Assembly (NCBI GenBank): GCA_963760715.1
Contig: CAVXDY010000004.1
Span: 310,001-374,000 of the forward strand
DNA: 64,000 nt
Direction: 5' to 3'
Origin: CAVXDY01 sp963760715
GTDB lineage: Bacteria; Actinomycetota; Thermoleophilia; Miltoncostaeales; Miltoncostaeaceae
Shown: positions 35,843 through 45,412 of the stretch, in pieces
Numbering within the stretch: position 1 is the first letter of the stretch
Layout of the letters: every line of letters begins with the position of its first letter
The notes under the pieces: model-generated
What the model saw: only the letters and a program-made list of their open reading frames with translations
What the model was told of the DNA's origin: nothing
Databases searched by the model: none
Made by a program: the position numbers and the translations under genes

Positions 35843-37552
35843 GTGGACAGGCTGTCACGCATCGCCCGCCGCGCGGCGGGCATCGCCGGCCGGCCCCTCG
35901 GAGCCGGGGTGCTCGCGGCGGCGCTCGCGCTGGCCGTGATCGCCTTCGGCCCGCCCGGCGGCGACCAGGCCGCCCACCTCTACCTGACCCAGGCCTGGCG
36001 CGATCACGGCTGGCAGCTCTGGGACAACTTCTGGTACTCGGGCCGCTACGCGCAGGTCAACTACAGCCTGCTCTTCTATCCGCTCGCCGCGGTGGCCGGG
36101 CTCACCACGGCGGTGGTGGCCTCCTGCGGGGCGGCCGCCGCCGCCTTCGCGGCCCTGGTGCGGCGGCGCTGGCCCGCCATCGCCACCGGCCCGGCCGTGG
36201 CCTTCGCCCTGCTGTTGCCGCTGGGGGTCGTGGCCGGCACGTACCCCTTCCTGCTGGGCCTGGCCATCGCGCTGGGAGCGCTGCTGGCCCTGGCGGCCGG
36301 GCGGCGGGCGCTGGCGCTGGTGGCCGTGGTCGCGACGGCGCTGGCCCACCCGCTGGCGCTGGCCTTCCTGCTCGTCGTCCTGGTGGCCGTGGCGGTGTCC
36401 ACCCGGGGGTGGTGGCGCTCGCGCGGCAACGTGGCGCTGGCGCTGGGCGCCGCCCTGGTCGCCGTGGGCCAGGGGGTCCTGCTGCGCGGCTTCAGCACCG
36501 ACGGCGCCGACTACCCCTTCGACCCCAAGGACGCGCTGGCCATCGCCGCGTTCTGCGCGGTGGGCCTGGCGCTGTGCGCGGGCCTTCCCGACCAGCGCCC
36601 GGTGCGGGCCCTCTTCGTGGGCTACGCGATCCTCGGCGCCGTGGCGTTCGCCATCTCGTCGCCGCTCGGCGGCAACGCGGTCCGCCTGCTCCTGCTGATG
36701 GGCGTTCCGCTGCTCCTGCTGCCGCTGGCCGCCCGGGGCTTCCGGCCGCGCCGCCTCTCCATGGCCTGCATCGCCGCGATCCTGCTGTGGCAGGCCCTGC
36801 CCGCCGTGGCCGGCTGGCGCACCGCCTCCGAGTCGCGCGCCCAGAACGAGGACTTCTGGTACCCGGTGATCGCGTTCCTGGGCACGCACTCCGACCCCGA
36901 CCACCGGGTGCAGGTGGTGGCGACCGCCGACAACTGGGAGGCCTTCTACCTCGCGCGCCGCGGCGTGCCGCTCGCACGCGGCTGGTTCCGCCAGGACGAC
37001 TTCCCCGCCAACGCGGTCCTCTACGGGAAGCTGACCCCCCAGCGGTATGACACCTGGCTGCGCCGCACGGGCGTGCGCTACGTCTTCCTGCCGGACGACC
37101 CGCTGGACTACAGCGCGCGCAACGAGGCAGCGCTGCTGCGCTCGGGCACCTCGGGCCTGCGGAGCGTGGCGAGCATGGGGGGCTGGACCGTGTTCGAGCT
37201 CCCGCGCGCGACACCCATCGCCACGCCCTCCCGCGACGTCTCGGTGGTCTCGCTGACCTCGAACACCGTCACCCTGCGCGTGCGGCGGCCCGGGGTCTTC
37301 CGGCTCCGCCTGCGCTACACGCCCTACTGGCGCGTGGAGCGCGGCTCGGCGTGCGCGGCCCCGCGCAAGCCCTGGGGGACCGAGCTGCGCGTGCAGCGGG
37401 CCGGCCTGGTGCGCATGGCGTTCGACGTGCGCCTGGGGACCTTCGTGGGCGCGGTCCTGGGCAGCGACGGCGGGTGCGGCCCGGTGGTGTACGGCCCGAG
37501 GGTCCCCTGGGCCCCCCCGACCAACGAGCAGCCCGCGGGCGCGAGCTTCTAG
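35843..37552 (+). CDS. Polytopic membrane protein (GT-C-like)
   Basis: About 569 residues from a GTG at 35843 preceded by AGGGAGA. Early PPGGDQAAHLYLTQAWRDHG followed by WDNFWYSGRYAQVNYSLLFY resembles the first extracytoplasmic loop of GT-C glycosyltransferases with an acidic motif. About ten membrane segments follow, then a soluble domain (WYPVIAFLGTHSDPDHRVQV; YDTWLRRTGVRYVFLPDDP) and a beta-rich C-terminus. Probably a polyprenyl-phosphate-sugar-using enzyme or a related membrane protein; not proven. Confidence 0.75.
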   Translation: MDRLSRIARRAAGIAGRPLGAGVLAAALALAVIAFGPPGGDQAAHLYLTQAWRDHGWQLWDNFWYSGRYAQVNYSLLFYPLAAVAGLTTAVVASCGAAAAAFAALVRRRWPAIATGPAVAFALLLPLGVVAGTYPFLLGLAIALGALLALAAGRRALALVAVVATALAHPLALAFLLVVLVAVAVSTRGWWRSRGNVALALGAALVAVGQGVLLRGFSTDGADYPFDPKDALAIAAFCAVGLALCAGLPDQRPVRALFVGYAILGAVAFAISSPLGGNAVRLLLLMGVPLLLLPLAARGFRPRRLSMACIAAILLWQALPAVAGWRTASESRAQNEDFWYPVIAFLGTHSDPDHRVQVVATADNWEAFYLARRGVPLARGWFRQDDFPANAVLYGKLTPQRYDTWLRRTGVRYVFLPDDPLDYSARNEAALLRSGTSGLRSVASMGGWTVFELPRATPIATPSRDVSVVSLTSNTVTLRVRRPGVFRLRLRYTPYWRVERGSACAAPRKPWGTELRVQRAGLVRMAFDVRLGTFVGAVLGSDGGCGPVVYGPRVPWAPPTNEQPAGASF

Positions 37553-38280
37553 GGCGGCCCCTGGCGCGGGGCCCACTGCGGGCCGCCCAGCGTCCAGTCG
37601 AGGGTGTTGTGGAAGTCGTTGATGAGCAGCGCCCAGATGTACCAGCCGATGATCGACGCGACCCCGAAGAAGGCGCTCGCCCGGTAGACCGTGAGCATCA
37701 CGTCGTCGCTGGCCTTGGTGCGCAGCCAGAGCCAGAACGTGTCGCGCGGGACGACCTCGCGGTGGAAGTACTCCGACCTGAAGTCGCGCCAGCGGAAGGC
37801 CAGCAAGACCGCCCAGAAGACGTCCCACACCCCGCCGAGGGAGGTGTAGTACGCGATGGCGTCGGTGCGTCTGCCCGCCTGCCCCACGTACTGCCACACG
37901 TCCAGGTGGGCGTGCCAGGTCGTGAACGGGAAGAACAGCATCACGCCCACCGAGTCGAGGGTGTCGGAGAGCACGTGCAGCCAGGCGCCGATCAGGAAGG
38001 AGATCGCCCACATCCGGTTGCGGCTGGCCAGGAAGATGATCCCCGCGATCACCGCGCCGAAGGCGAGGGTGTGGGTGAACCCCACGCCGGGCCACCCGCG
38101 GTGCAGCTGCACGGGGTCGCTGACCAGCTCCGCCCTGCCGGAGTAGTCGAGGCCGTAGACCGCCCACTTCGTGAAGATGTCGGGGGCGTAGGAGCCGAAC
38201 AGGCACAGCGGCAGGCTGATGAGGGCGGGGAACTTGGCCCGGATGAGATAGGGCTCGAGATCGTGGGCGGCCCAGCTCAC
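37549..38280 (-). CDS. YdjM-like membrane-bound metal-dependent hydrolase family protein
   Basis: About 243 residues, from a GTG at 38280 overlapping a short upstream ORF. Pattern: ISLPLCLFGSYAPDIFTKWA, HRGWPGVGFTHTLAFGAVIA, WAISFLIGAWLHVLSDTLDS and FPFTTWHAHLDVW. The spaced PD, H-x-HT-type and H-x3-D motifs in membrane-proximal helices fit the YdjM/PF04307 group, often called putative hydrolases without known substrate. Ends convergent with the preceding gene (4-base overlap). Confidence 0.7.
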   Translation of the reverse strand: MSWAAHDLEPYLIRAKFPALISLPLCLFGSYAPDIFTKWAVYGLDYSGRAELVSDPVQLHRGWPGVGFTHTLAFGAVIAGIIFLASRNRMWAISFLIGAWLHVLSDTLDSVGVMLFFPFTTWHAHLDVWQYVGQAGRRTDAIAYYTSLGGVWDVFWAVLLAFRWRDFRSEYFHREVVPRDTFWLWLRTKASDDVMLTVYRASAFFGVASIIGWYIWALLINDFHNTLDWTLGGPQWAPRQGPP

Positions 38281-38405
38281 GGGCCGGGTCCCGGGTCGGT
38301 GGGCGTGCGCCCGAACAGGCGCCCCGCGAGCCAGGTGACCCCGAACACGAACGGCAGCGACTCCCAGAACCCCAGCAGGAGGAACGGCTGGAGGAAGGCG
38401 CCCAT
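38277..38405 (-). CDS. Short membrane ORF upstream of YdjM-like gene
   Basis: 42 residues: GAFLQPFLLLGFWESLPFVF, then GVTWLAGRLFGRTPTDP. One or two hydrophobic stretches. The stop overlaps the downstream GTG by four bases, the same coupling as at real gene junctions here, which favours a genuine small gene. No family recognised. Confidence 0.45.
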   Translation of the reverse strand: MGAFLQPFLLLGFWESLPFVFGVTWLAGRLFGRTPTDPGPGP

Positions 38406-38544
38406 GACCGGCGTAGACCAGGACGGCCGCCGTCCAGTAGGCCACGCACCAACGGTCGCGCGATGTGGTGGGGCGGCGGGGGCGGGCCACGGCGCGGAAT
38501 CGTGGCCGCTTGCGGTGCCGGACACAAGGGACGACGCTCCCGCG

Positions 38545-39474
38545 ATGCCGGGAACCCCGCTGCGGGTCCTCACCTGGAACCTGTTCCACGGACGCGACGG
38601 GCTGCGCGGCCTGGGTTCCACCTGGGCGTCCCTGCTCCTTCGGCGCCCGGTGGAGAACGACACCCACGTGCACCTGAACCGCAAGCTGACCGGTCTGATG
38701 GCGCGACGGATCGCGAGCTGGGCGCCCGACGTCTGCGCGCTCCAGGAGGTGCCGACCGCCGGGATCCGGACCCTTGTGGAGACGACGGGCATGCGCGCCG
38801 TGTGGACCACGACCGGCCCCCTCATCGGCCCGGCCCGTCTGCGCGACGCGCTGGCCGCGCGGAATCCCGACCTCTGGCGCACCCACGAGGGCAATGCCAA
38901 CGTGCTGCTGGTGGGACCGCGCCTCGAGGTGGTGGACGGGCACCTGCGGTCGCGGCGGCTCAACCCGTGGCCGGCCGTCGCCCGCGCCGCGCGCGACCTG
39001 CGCCTGAGCGCCGGGGAGCTCGCCCGCTACCTGCCCGAGCCGCGGCGGATCGTGCTCGCCCGCCTGCGGGCTCCCGGCGGCGCCGCCCTGGTGGTGGGCT
39101 GCGTGCACTGCCACAACGCGCGCCATCCGGAGGTGGTGGGGCGGGAGATCGCCCTCGCCGCGGAGACCGTGCGCGAGGCCGCCGGCGACGACCCGGCGGT
39201 GCTCGCCGGCGACCTCAACGCCCGCCCGGGCCACGCCGCCGTCGCCGCCCTCGCCCGGGAGGGCTGGCACGGGGCCACCCCCGACGCCGGGGACGGGATC
39301 GACCGCATCCTCTCCCGGGGGCTCCGGATCGTCAACGGGCCGCGGGCGCTGCCGCCCGCGGAGCGCGAGGTGACGGTCACGTGGGGCGGGCGCACCCGGC
39401 GGCTGCGCCTGTCCGACCACGACCCCGTGGTCGCGACCCTGGCGCTCGCGCCCCCTACGGAGAGCGCATCGTGA
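38545..39474 (+). CDS. Endonuclease/exonuclease/phosphatase family protein
   Basis: About 309 residues. LRVLTWNLFHGRDG has the metal-site Asn, DVCALQEVPT the metal-binding Glu, VVGCVHCHNARHPEVV follows, VLAGDLNARPGHAA has the catalytic Asp/Asn, and RLSDHDPVVATL the terminal Asp-His. This is the Mg-dependent EEP fold; members cleave DNA or RNA or dephosphorylate lipids and sugars, so the substrate is open. No signal peptide. Ends overlapping the convergent membrane glycosyltransferase gene by 20 bases. Confidence 0.88.
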   Translation: MPGTPLRVLTWNLFHGRDGLRGLGSTWASLLLRRPVENDTHVHLNRKLTGLMARRIASWAPDVCALQEVPTAGIRTLVETTGMRAVWTTTGPLIGPARLRDALAARNPDLWRTHEGNANVLLVGPRLEVVDGHLRSRRLNPWPAVARAARDLRLSAGELARYLPEPRRIVLARLRAPGGAALVVGCVHCHNARHPEVVGREIALAAETVREAAGDDPAVLAGDLNARPGHAAVAALAREGWHGATPDAGDGIDRILSRGLRIVNGPRALPPAEREVTVTWGGRTRRLRLSDHDPVVATLALAPPTESAS

Positions 39475-40624
39475 GCTGGGCGACGAGCAGCGCGATCACC
39501 ACCACCGCCGCCCCGGCCCACCGGGCCGCGCGGCCCCGCTCGGCCCCGAGCCAGTCGCCGAGCGCCCACATGAGCGGGAACGCCAGCAGGCCGAAGCGCG
39601 CCATCGACGTGATCGTCCCGCTCGAGAGGGGCAGCGCGATGGCGGCCGCCGAGTAGGCCACCCACGGGGAGCGCAGACCCCCCTCGCTGCGCCACAGGCG
39701 CGCCAGCAGCCAGAGGTAGAGGACGAGGAAGGCGAGGTCCCGGATGGTCGCGTGCCACGCGGCCCCGCCGGTGCCCGAGACGAGGTGGTGCCACCCGGCC
39801 GCGATCTCGGACGGCGCCGCGGTGACCAGGCCGATGCCCACCTGGCCGCGGTCCCATGCGTGCTGCGCCTCGAAGGGCAGGAGGGCCGAGCCGCGGGCCA
39901 CCGCCATCCACGTCAGGAACGCGGCCAGGGCCACGAGGCTGGGCCCGACGGCGAGCGCCACCCGGCGCGCCCGTCCCGCGGCGGGCCCGCGCAGCGCCAG
40001 CAGGCCCGCCAGCAGCGCGACCAGGATGCCCGTGGGCCGGGCGAGCGTCGCGGCGGCGGCGGCGAGGCCCGCCAGGCCGGGCCGGCCCCGGGTGCCGGCC
40101 AGGGCGGCGCCCAGCGCGCACGCCAGCACGATGCCCTCGGTGTAGGCCAGCGAGGCGTAGGCCGCGGTGGGGAGCAGGGCGAGCGCCCACGTCGCCCGGG
40201 CCGCCGCCTCGTCGCCGAACCGCTCGGCGCTGAGGACGTGGAAGCCCTGGAGGGCGGCGAGGAAGGCCAGGTTCGAGACCACCAGGGCCGCGATGAACGG
40301 GTTGAGGCCGATCGCCAGAGCCGCCGCCATCACCGCCGGCAGCAGCGGGAAGAAGGCGAGGTTGGTGAAGACCTCGCCCACCTGCCCGGTGTCGTGGGCG
40401 TAGCCGTGGCGCGCCACGTCGAGGTACCAGGTCGTGTCCCAGCCGCCCAGGAGGGAGAGCGCGTGCGGGACGGCCGGGTCGACGCCCCGCTCCGGCACGC
40501 CGAAGGCCAGGCTGGCGGCGATGCCGAGCGCGATGACCAGCGCCCGGGAGGCCGCCCACGCCACCAGGGGCGTCCTCCACCCCGGCTCGGCGCGGGCGAG
40601 CGCGGCGGGGGCGGCGGTCCTCAC
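39455..40624 (-). CDS. PIG-V-like membrane mannosyltransferase (GT-C fold)
   Basis: About 389 residues, roughly nine membrane segments. The first outer loop has SLLGGWDTTWYLDVARHGYA, the W-D-x2-WY-x2-A-x2-GY pattern of PIG-V/GPI-mannosyltransferase-II-like proteins. FTNLAFFPLLPAVMAAAL and AYTEGIVLAC follow, also typical. Likely uses a polyprenyl-phosphate sugar outside the membrane. GTG start at 40624 overlaps the upstream stop by four bases. Confidence 0.85.
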   Translation of the reverse strand: MRTAAPAALARAEPGWRTPLVAWAASRALVIALGIAASLAFGVPERGVDPAVPHALSLLGGWDTTWYLDVARHGYAHDTGQVGEVFTNLAFFPLLPAVMAAALAIGLNPFIAALVVSNLAFLAALQGFHVLSAERFGDEAAARATWALALLPTAAYASLAYTEGIVLACALGAALAGTRGRPGLAGLAAAAATLARPTGILVALLAGLLALRGPAAGRARRVALAVGPSLVALAAFLTWMAVARGSALLPFEAQHAWDRGQVGIGLVTAAPSEIAAGWHHLVSGTGGAAWHATIRDLAFLVLYLWLLARLWRSEGGLRSPWVAYSAAAIALPLSSGTITSMARFGLLAFPLMWALGDWLGAERGRAARWAGAAVVVIALLVAQLTMRSP

Positions 40625-41070
40625 CGGCGCCAGCCGGCGACGGACAGGAGGGCCCCCAGCGCCACCAGGGCCCCGGCCACGATCGGCGCCGCGACCGCCG
40701 CGGGCTCCAGGTCGATGGAGGCCTTCAGGGCGTGGTCGGACGCGCCGTCGCGCACGACGAGGTGGACCGGCGGGTCGGCGCCCGCCCGGATCGCCCACAC
40801 CAGGGCGAGGCCCCCGGCCACGAACACCAGCGGTCCGGCCCACCGCGCCACCGGGGCGCCGGCCCCCGGGCGCGCGGCCAGGAGGGCGGCTCCCGCGAGG
40901 ACGGCCAGCGCGCCGAGCACCGGCAGCAGCCACAGCTCCCCGGCCGCGGCGAGCCCCGTCGCCATGACCCGTCCACCGGGCCCGTGGGCCGAGTACCAGG
41001 CCAGCGCCGGCAGCACCGCCAGGGCCCCTCCGAGCAGGATCAGCGGCACGCCGACCGCCCGGGACGTCAC
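40621..41070 (-). CDS. Small multipass membrane protein
   Basis: About 149 residues with four likely membrane segments (GVPLILLGGALAVLPALAWY; LWLLPVLGALAVLAGAALLA; PLVFVAGGLALVWAIRAG; IVAGALVALGALLSVAGW). Function unknown. It is coupled by 4-base overlaps to both the DUF2079 gene upstream and the mannosyltransferase gene downstream. Confidence 0.75.
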   Translation of the reverse strand: MTSRAVGVPLILLGGALAVLPALAWYSAHGPGGRVMATGLAAAGELWLLPVLGALAVLAGAALLAARPGAGAPVARWAGPLVFVAGGLALVWAIRAGADPPVHLVVRDGASDHALKASIDLEPAAVAAPIVAGALVALGALLSVAGWRR

Positions 41071-42599
41071 CGGCTCGCCGCCGGAACGACGCGCCGGAAC
41101 ACCATCACACCGTCGTCGTTCATCACGAGGCGCATGTCGGGGCGGGCGCGGAGCTGCTCGAGGTAGGGCGGGAAGCGGATCGGGTCGAGCCGGTCCGCCA
41201 CGTAGGGGCGGTGGCGGTCGACGATCACCCACTGCGCATCGTCGATGACCGGGAACGTGTAGATGCGCTCCCGCTCCGAGAGGTGGGCCCCCGCGAGGTT
41301 GGCCGCCGACACGGGCACGTCGCCGGGGATCATGGCCACGGCGCGCTCCAGCACCCGGGCGTGGTGGCCGACGTGGTACTGCTCCACGCGCTGATCGGAG
41401 CCGATCGCCGGGATGTCGTTCGTCCACGGCATCGGGCTCTGGACCGCCCCCGCCACGAGCGCGACGCCCACCCAGACGACCGCCACCGCCCCGTCGTGGG
41501 AGAGGAAGCGCGCCATCGCGGCGGGCCGCCGCGCCCGGCGCAGCCGCGCCAGGCCCAGGATCGCGGCGGCCACGAGGAAGGGCACGATCACGGCCACGTA
41601 CTGGAACTGGATCGAGTACTGGGGGAACCAGTCGGCGAGGACGTTGATGAGGACCTCGGGCAACGCCCCGGCCGCCAGGAGGGGCGCGGCCAGCGACAGG
41701 AAGGCCAGGGGGATGAGGAGAGCCCCGAGGTAGCTCAGGCGGTCGTACGAGGAGCCCACCAGCTGCACGGCCTCCCACGGGTGAGTGATGAGCGTGTGGG
41801 CGATGCCGCCCCCGTCCTTGCCGAGCGACCCGTAGCGGTCGACGAACTCCGAGCCCTGCCCGGCGTTGAAGTGGGGGATCACCACAAGCAGGGCGATCGC
41901 CACCCAGGCGAGCGAGACCGCGGCCAGGGCGATCCCGTACCGTCGCCCGAGCCCGCGTACCACCATCCAGAGGCCGAGCATCGCCAGGGCGAGCCCCACC
42001 TCCTCCTTGGTCAGGAGGGTGGGCACCGCGAGCACCGACAGCAGCAGGTAGCGGCGCTCCTCGGCGGCCCAGATGCAGTACATCAGCAGCGGCGCGGCCA
42101 GCGTGACCGGATGGAATTCCGTGACCGTGGCCCACTGGAGGGGCGGGTAGAGCAGGTAGACGGCCGCCGCGGCCACGGCCAGGCGGTCGTCCCCGAGCCA
42201 CCGCCGCCCGAGCCAGAAGGCCGGCAGCGCCCCGGCGGCCACGATGACGGCCTGGGCCACCAGGAGCCCCTCGGGCAGCACGGGGGTCCACGCGAGGGGC
42301 GTGAACAGCACCAGGATCGGGTCGACGTGCGCTCCCAGGCGCGAGAACTGCCGGCCCAGGATGTCGGTGGTCTCGAGCGGCCGCCCCTGGGCCGTGCTCC
42401 AGACCGCCTGAACCATGTTCCCGAGGTCGAACCGCCCCGCCCAGAACGCCCGCTGCCGCTGGATCGACAGGAACGAGAAGAGGACGGCGTAGAGCGTCAT
42501 CATCGCCCAGACCGCCGCCTGTGGAGCTCGCGGCCGCCGCGCGGCCCACGCCGCGCCGGGCCGTGGCCGCGAACGCGGGACGGGGGCCGTGACGCTCAC
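41067..42599 (-). CDS. DUF2079 membrane protein
   Basis: About 510 residues. FDLGNMVQAVWSTAQGRPL near residue 56 and HVDPILVLFTPLAW are the DUF2079 signature, and TEFHPVTLAAPLL and PTLLTKEEVGLALAMLGLW follow. About ten membrane segments and an outer C-terminal domain (VSAANLAGAHLSERERIYTF). DUF2079 proteins are GT-C-like and sit in actinobacterial glycan loci. GTG start overlaps the upstream stop by four bases. Confidence 0.87.
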   Translation of the reverse strand: MSVTAPVPRSRPRPGAAWAARRPRAPQAAVWAMMTLYAVLFSFLSIQRQRAFWAGRFDLGNMVQAVWSTAQGRPLETTDILGRQFSRLGAHVDPILVLFTPLAWTPVLPEGLLVAQAVIVAAGALPAFWLGRRWLGDDRLAVAAAAVYLLYPPLQWATVTEFHPVTLAAPLLMYCIWAAEERRYLLLSVLAVPTLLTKEEVGLALAMLGLWMVVRGLGRRYGIALAAVSLAWVAIALLVVIPHFNAGQGSEFVDRYGSLGKDGGGIAHTLITHPWEAVQLVGSSYDRLSYLGALLIPLAFLSLAAPLLAAGALPEVLINVLADWFPQYSIQFQYVAVIVPFLVAAAILGLARLRRARRPAAMARFLSHDGAVAVVWVGVALVAGAVQSPMPWTNDIPAIGSDQRVEQYHVGHHARVLERAVAMIPGDVPVSAANLAGAHLSERERIYTFPVIDDAQWVIVDRHRPYVADRLDPIRFPPYLEQLRARPDMRLVMNDDGVMVFRRVVPAASR

Positions 42600-43534
42600 C
42601 GGCGGTGCCGGTCCACCAGCACGACCACCGCGATGAACACGAGCTCGACCAGGGTCATGACGAGGCGCGTGCCCACCGAGAGGGCCACCGCCACCCCCGT
42701 GGGGACGTTGTGGGCCAGCGCGATCGCGAAGGCCCCCTCCCGCACCCCGATCCCGGAGGGGAACAGGAACGCCAGGACCGAGATCGCGAACGAGACCAGG
42801 AAGGCCAGACCCACGTAGGCCGGGCTGCCGGCCTCCGGGCCGGCGGCCGAGCGCACCAGCAGCCAGACGCCCGTGCAGAGCAGGAAGGCGGTGAGCGCAT
42901 ACCAGGCGATCAGGGCGGCGAGGGGCCGGGGGGTGAGCAGCACCGGGAGAGGCTCCCGCCGGGCCTTCCGCAGCAGCCACGCGGACGTCGGCCCGAAGAT
43001 CTTGGGGTGCAGCACCACGAGGCCCAGCGGCAGGAGCGCCAGCAGCCACACCTGGACCGCCCCCGCGGTGCCGAAGAGGATCACGAACAGCACGGAGCCC
43101 GCCGCCGCGACGCCCAGCGTGAGCAGCTGCTCGTAGACCGTCGCCGCGACGGTCACGCGGCGCGGGACCCCGTGGTCGTAGCTCATCACCACCCGGCTCA
43201 CGACCATCAGGAACTTCCCGGGGACGTACCGGCCGAGGAGCGAGCGGGCCCAGATGGAGAGCGTGGTGCCGGCGGGCGGCCCGTCGGCGTGGAGGCGGTC
43301 GACGATGGCGCCGTACCCCACGCCGCTCGCCAGGTAGAAGAGGCCGATCACGATGACGCCGAGCGCCATGACCGACGGCTCGATGTCCCAGTTGTACTGG
43401 GAGACCGTGGTCCAGCCGTCCACGAGCGCCCAGCCGAGGAAGCCCAGCACCAGCACGCCCGCGGCGAGCCCGCCCCAGCGCCGCAGCGGACCCGACGTGG
43501 GGCGGCCGACGGCTTCGCTCGACCTACTGGTCAC
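42596..43534 (-). CDS. LPG-synthase TM-domain-like (UPF0104/AglD-like) membrane protein
   Basis: About 312 residues, around eight membrane segments. SLLGRYVPGKFLMVVSRVVM is the characteristic RY-x-PG-K motif, and the later FLFPSGIGVREGAFAIALA is the matching PGG-x-GxxE-like motif. The family covers the flippase part of lysylphosphatidylglycerol synthase and archaeal AglD-like proteins, so lipid-linked sugar handling is plausible. Its start overlaps the methyltransferase stop by 11 bases. Confidence 0.85.
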   Translation of the reverse strand: MTSRSSEAVGRPTSGPLRRWGGLAAGVLVLGFLGWALVDGWTTVSQYNWDIEPSVMALGVIVIGLFYLASGVGYGAIVDRLHADGPPAGTTLSIWARSLLGRYVPGKFLMVVSRVVMSYDHGVPRRVTVAATVYEQLLTLGVAAAGSVLFVILFGTAGAVQVWLLALLPLGLVVLHPKIFGPTSAWLLRKARREPLPVLLTPRPLAALIAWYALTAFLLCTGVWLLVRSAAGPEAGSPAYVGLAFLVSFAISVLAFLFPSGIGVREGAFAIALAHNVPTGVAVALSVGTRLVMTLVELVFIAVVVLVDRHRR

Positions 43535-44282
43535 CGCGGCGCGCCATCGCGACGAGGCCGTGGTAGCCGGGGCGGCGGCCACCGAACGCCGTGTCGATCT
43601 CGAGTGCCGCCCGCACCAGCCGCGCGGCCAGCCGGGGCGGCGCGCCACCGACGGGGCGGCGGCCGTCCCCGGCCGTGAGGCGGCGACGGAGGGCGCGCCG
43701 GTACACCTGCCGGTGGTAGAGACCCGTGAGCGGGAAGCCCCACCCCGCGACCTCGACCGACGCGAAGCCGGCGTCCTCGAGCAGGCCGGCGAGGCCCGGC
43801 ACGGTGTAGCGGCGGCGGTGGCCCGCCCAGCGGTCGGTCCAGTCGTAGCGATAGGGGTTGGCCGGAACCGTCACGACGAGGAGGCCCCCGGGCCGCAGGA
43901 CCCGGTGCAGCTCGGCCGCCGCGGCCGCGTCGTCGTCGAGGTGCTCCAGCACCTCCGCGCACACCGCCGCGTCGAAGGCCGCGTCCGGCAGGTCCAGGCG
44001 CTCCAGGTCGCCGCGCAGGACCGGGTTGCCGGCCTCCGCGGGGCCCAGGCGCGCGCGCACCCAGTCGCACAGCTCCGGGCTCGCGTCCACCGAGGTCACC
44101 CGCAGCCCCTGCTCCACGAGGCGCAGGGTCAGGCTGCCGGCCCCGGCGCCCGCGTTGAGCACGGCCGGGCCCGGCAGCGCGGGCAGCATCCGGCGCAGGA
44201 TGAGCGCCTCGCGGTAGGCGTGGCGGGGCCCGAACAGCTCGGGGCCCTCACCCCAGTCGTGGACGCGGTCGGTCGTGGTCAT
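43524..44282 (-). CDS. Class I SAM-dependent methyltransferase
   Basis: About 252 residues. SAM site VLNAGAGAGSLTLRLVEQG, VTSVDASPELCDWVRARLG, then AVCAEVLEHLDDD and LRPGGLLVVTVPANPYRYDW, the layout of methyltransferase-11/UbiE-like enzymes. The C-terminal part has a probable amphipathic region (FPLTGLYHRQVYRRAL). Likely modifies a sugar or lipid intermediate of the cluster. The ATG at 44282 is chosen, just downstream of the GT4 stop at 44293. Confidence 0.85.
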   Translation of the reverse strand: MTTTDRVHDWGEGPELFGPRHAYREALILRRMLPALPGPAVLNAGAGAGSLTLRLVEQGLRVTSVDASPELCDWVRARLGPAEAGNPVLRGDLERLDLPDAAFDAAVCAEVLEHLDDDAAAAAELHRVLRPGGLLVVTVPANPYRYDWTDRWAGHRRRYTVPGLAGLLEDAGFASVEVAGWGFPLTGLYHRQVYRRALRRRLTAGDGRRPVGGAPPRLAARLVRAALEIDTAFGGRRPGYHGLVAMARRGDQ

Positions 44283-44292
44283 CCCGGGGAGG

Positions 44293-45393
44293 TTAGAGCG
44301 ATGCGAGCGCGTCCCGCAGCCGCGTCGCCACCGCGGCGGGCGCCCCGCGCTCCAGGTAGGCCGCGCGGGCGGCGGACCCGATGGACGCCCGCAGGGCGCG
44401 ATCGCCCGCCAGGCGCGCCAGCGCGCCCGCAAGCGCCGCGGCGTCCCCGGGCGGCACCAGGAGGGCGGTGCGGCCGTCCTCCAGCTGCTCGCGCGCCCCC
44501 GGGGTGTCGGCCGTCACCACCGCCCGCCCGGCGGCCATGGCCTGCCACACCTTGTTCGGCACGACCCGGGCGGCCTTGGCGCCGGCGCCGAACACCCCCA
44601 GGCAGATCGCCGACCCCGCCACGGCCGCGCCCAGCTCCTCGTAGGGAAGCCACCGCTCCCAGGTGAGGCCCGCGGGGCGGTCGCGCGCGAGCTCGGCCTC
44701 GAGCCAGGGCCCGAGCTGCCCGTCGCCGATGAGACGGAGCGGCGGCGAGGACGGAGCGCGCGCCGCCTCGATCACCGTGGCGACGCCGTGGAGCGGGGCG
44801 AGCTTGCCGTAGAAGAGCGCGCGCGCCGGGCCGCCGGGCTCCGGCAGACAGGGGAAGCGGTCGGGCTCGGCCCCCACCGGGACCACCGCGATCCGCCCGC
44901 GCGGCACGTCGAAGCGCTCGGCGAGCCAGTCGGCGCCCGCCGCGGTGTCGGCCATCACCAGGTCGGCGAGCCGCAGTGAGAGGCGGTCGACGCCGGCCAG
45001 CGCCGCGGCCGTGACGCGATCGGCGCGGCCGCGGTCCCCCGCGAGGGTGTCGACCAGCGAGATCATCATGTCGACCACCAGGGGCACCCCGCGCGCCCTC
45101 GCCACGCACCATGCCGGCACGGCGTCCGGCTGGGCGGGGTAGCCCGCCACCACGGCGTCCACCCGGCCCTCGTGGGAGACCTCGCGGGCCAGGCCGCCCC
45201 AGGCCCGCGCGTAGCCCAGGCCCGCCCGCGCGAGCGGGCCGGGGCGCAGGAAGGCGCCGGCCTTGTGCCGCTGCCGCTCCCACACCGGCCGGTGGTGCTC
45301 CACCACCTCGACCCCGATCTCCCGCAGCCCGCGCACGAGCACCCGCGCTCGCGGGTAGTCCCGCTCGTAGGTGCCGAGCCACATCACCCTCAC
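44293..45393 (-). CDS. Glycosyltransferase family 4
   Basis: 366 residues. MWLGTYERDYPRARVLVRGL is a typical N-terminus of this GT4 subgroup. ALFYGKLAPLHGVATVIEAA, RVVPNKVWQAMAAGRAVVTA and DTPGAREQLEDGRTALLVPP form the nucleotide-sugar site; the first Glu of the usual E-x7-E is replaced in the VVPNKVWQAM segment, a known variant. Starts at a GTG; 19 bases after the GT2 gene. Confidence 0.85.
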   Translation of the reverse strand: MRVMWLGTYERDYPRARVLVRGLREIGVEVVEHHRPVWERQRHKAGAFLRPGPLARAGLGYARAWGGLAREVSHEGRVDAVVAGYPAQPDAVPAWCVARARGVPLVVDMMISLVDTLAGDRGRADRVTAAALAGVDRLSLRLADLVMADTAAGADWLAERFDVPRGRIAVVPVGAEPDRFPCLPEPGGPARALFYGKLAPLHGVATVIEAARAPSSPPLRLIGDGQLGPWLEAELARDRPAGLTWERWLPYEELGAAVAGSAICLGVFGAGAKAARVVPNKVWQAMAAGRAVVTADTPGAREQLEDGRTALLVPPGDAAALAGALARLAGDRALRASIGSAARAAYLERGAPAAVATRLRDALASL

Positions 45394-45412
45394 GACGGAC
45401 CGCCCGGCGCGC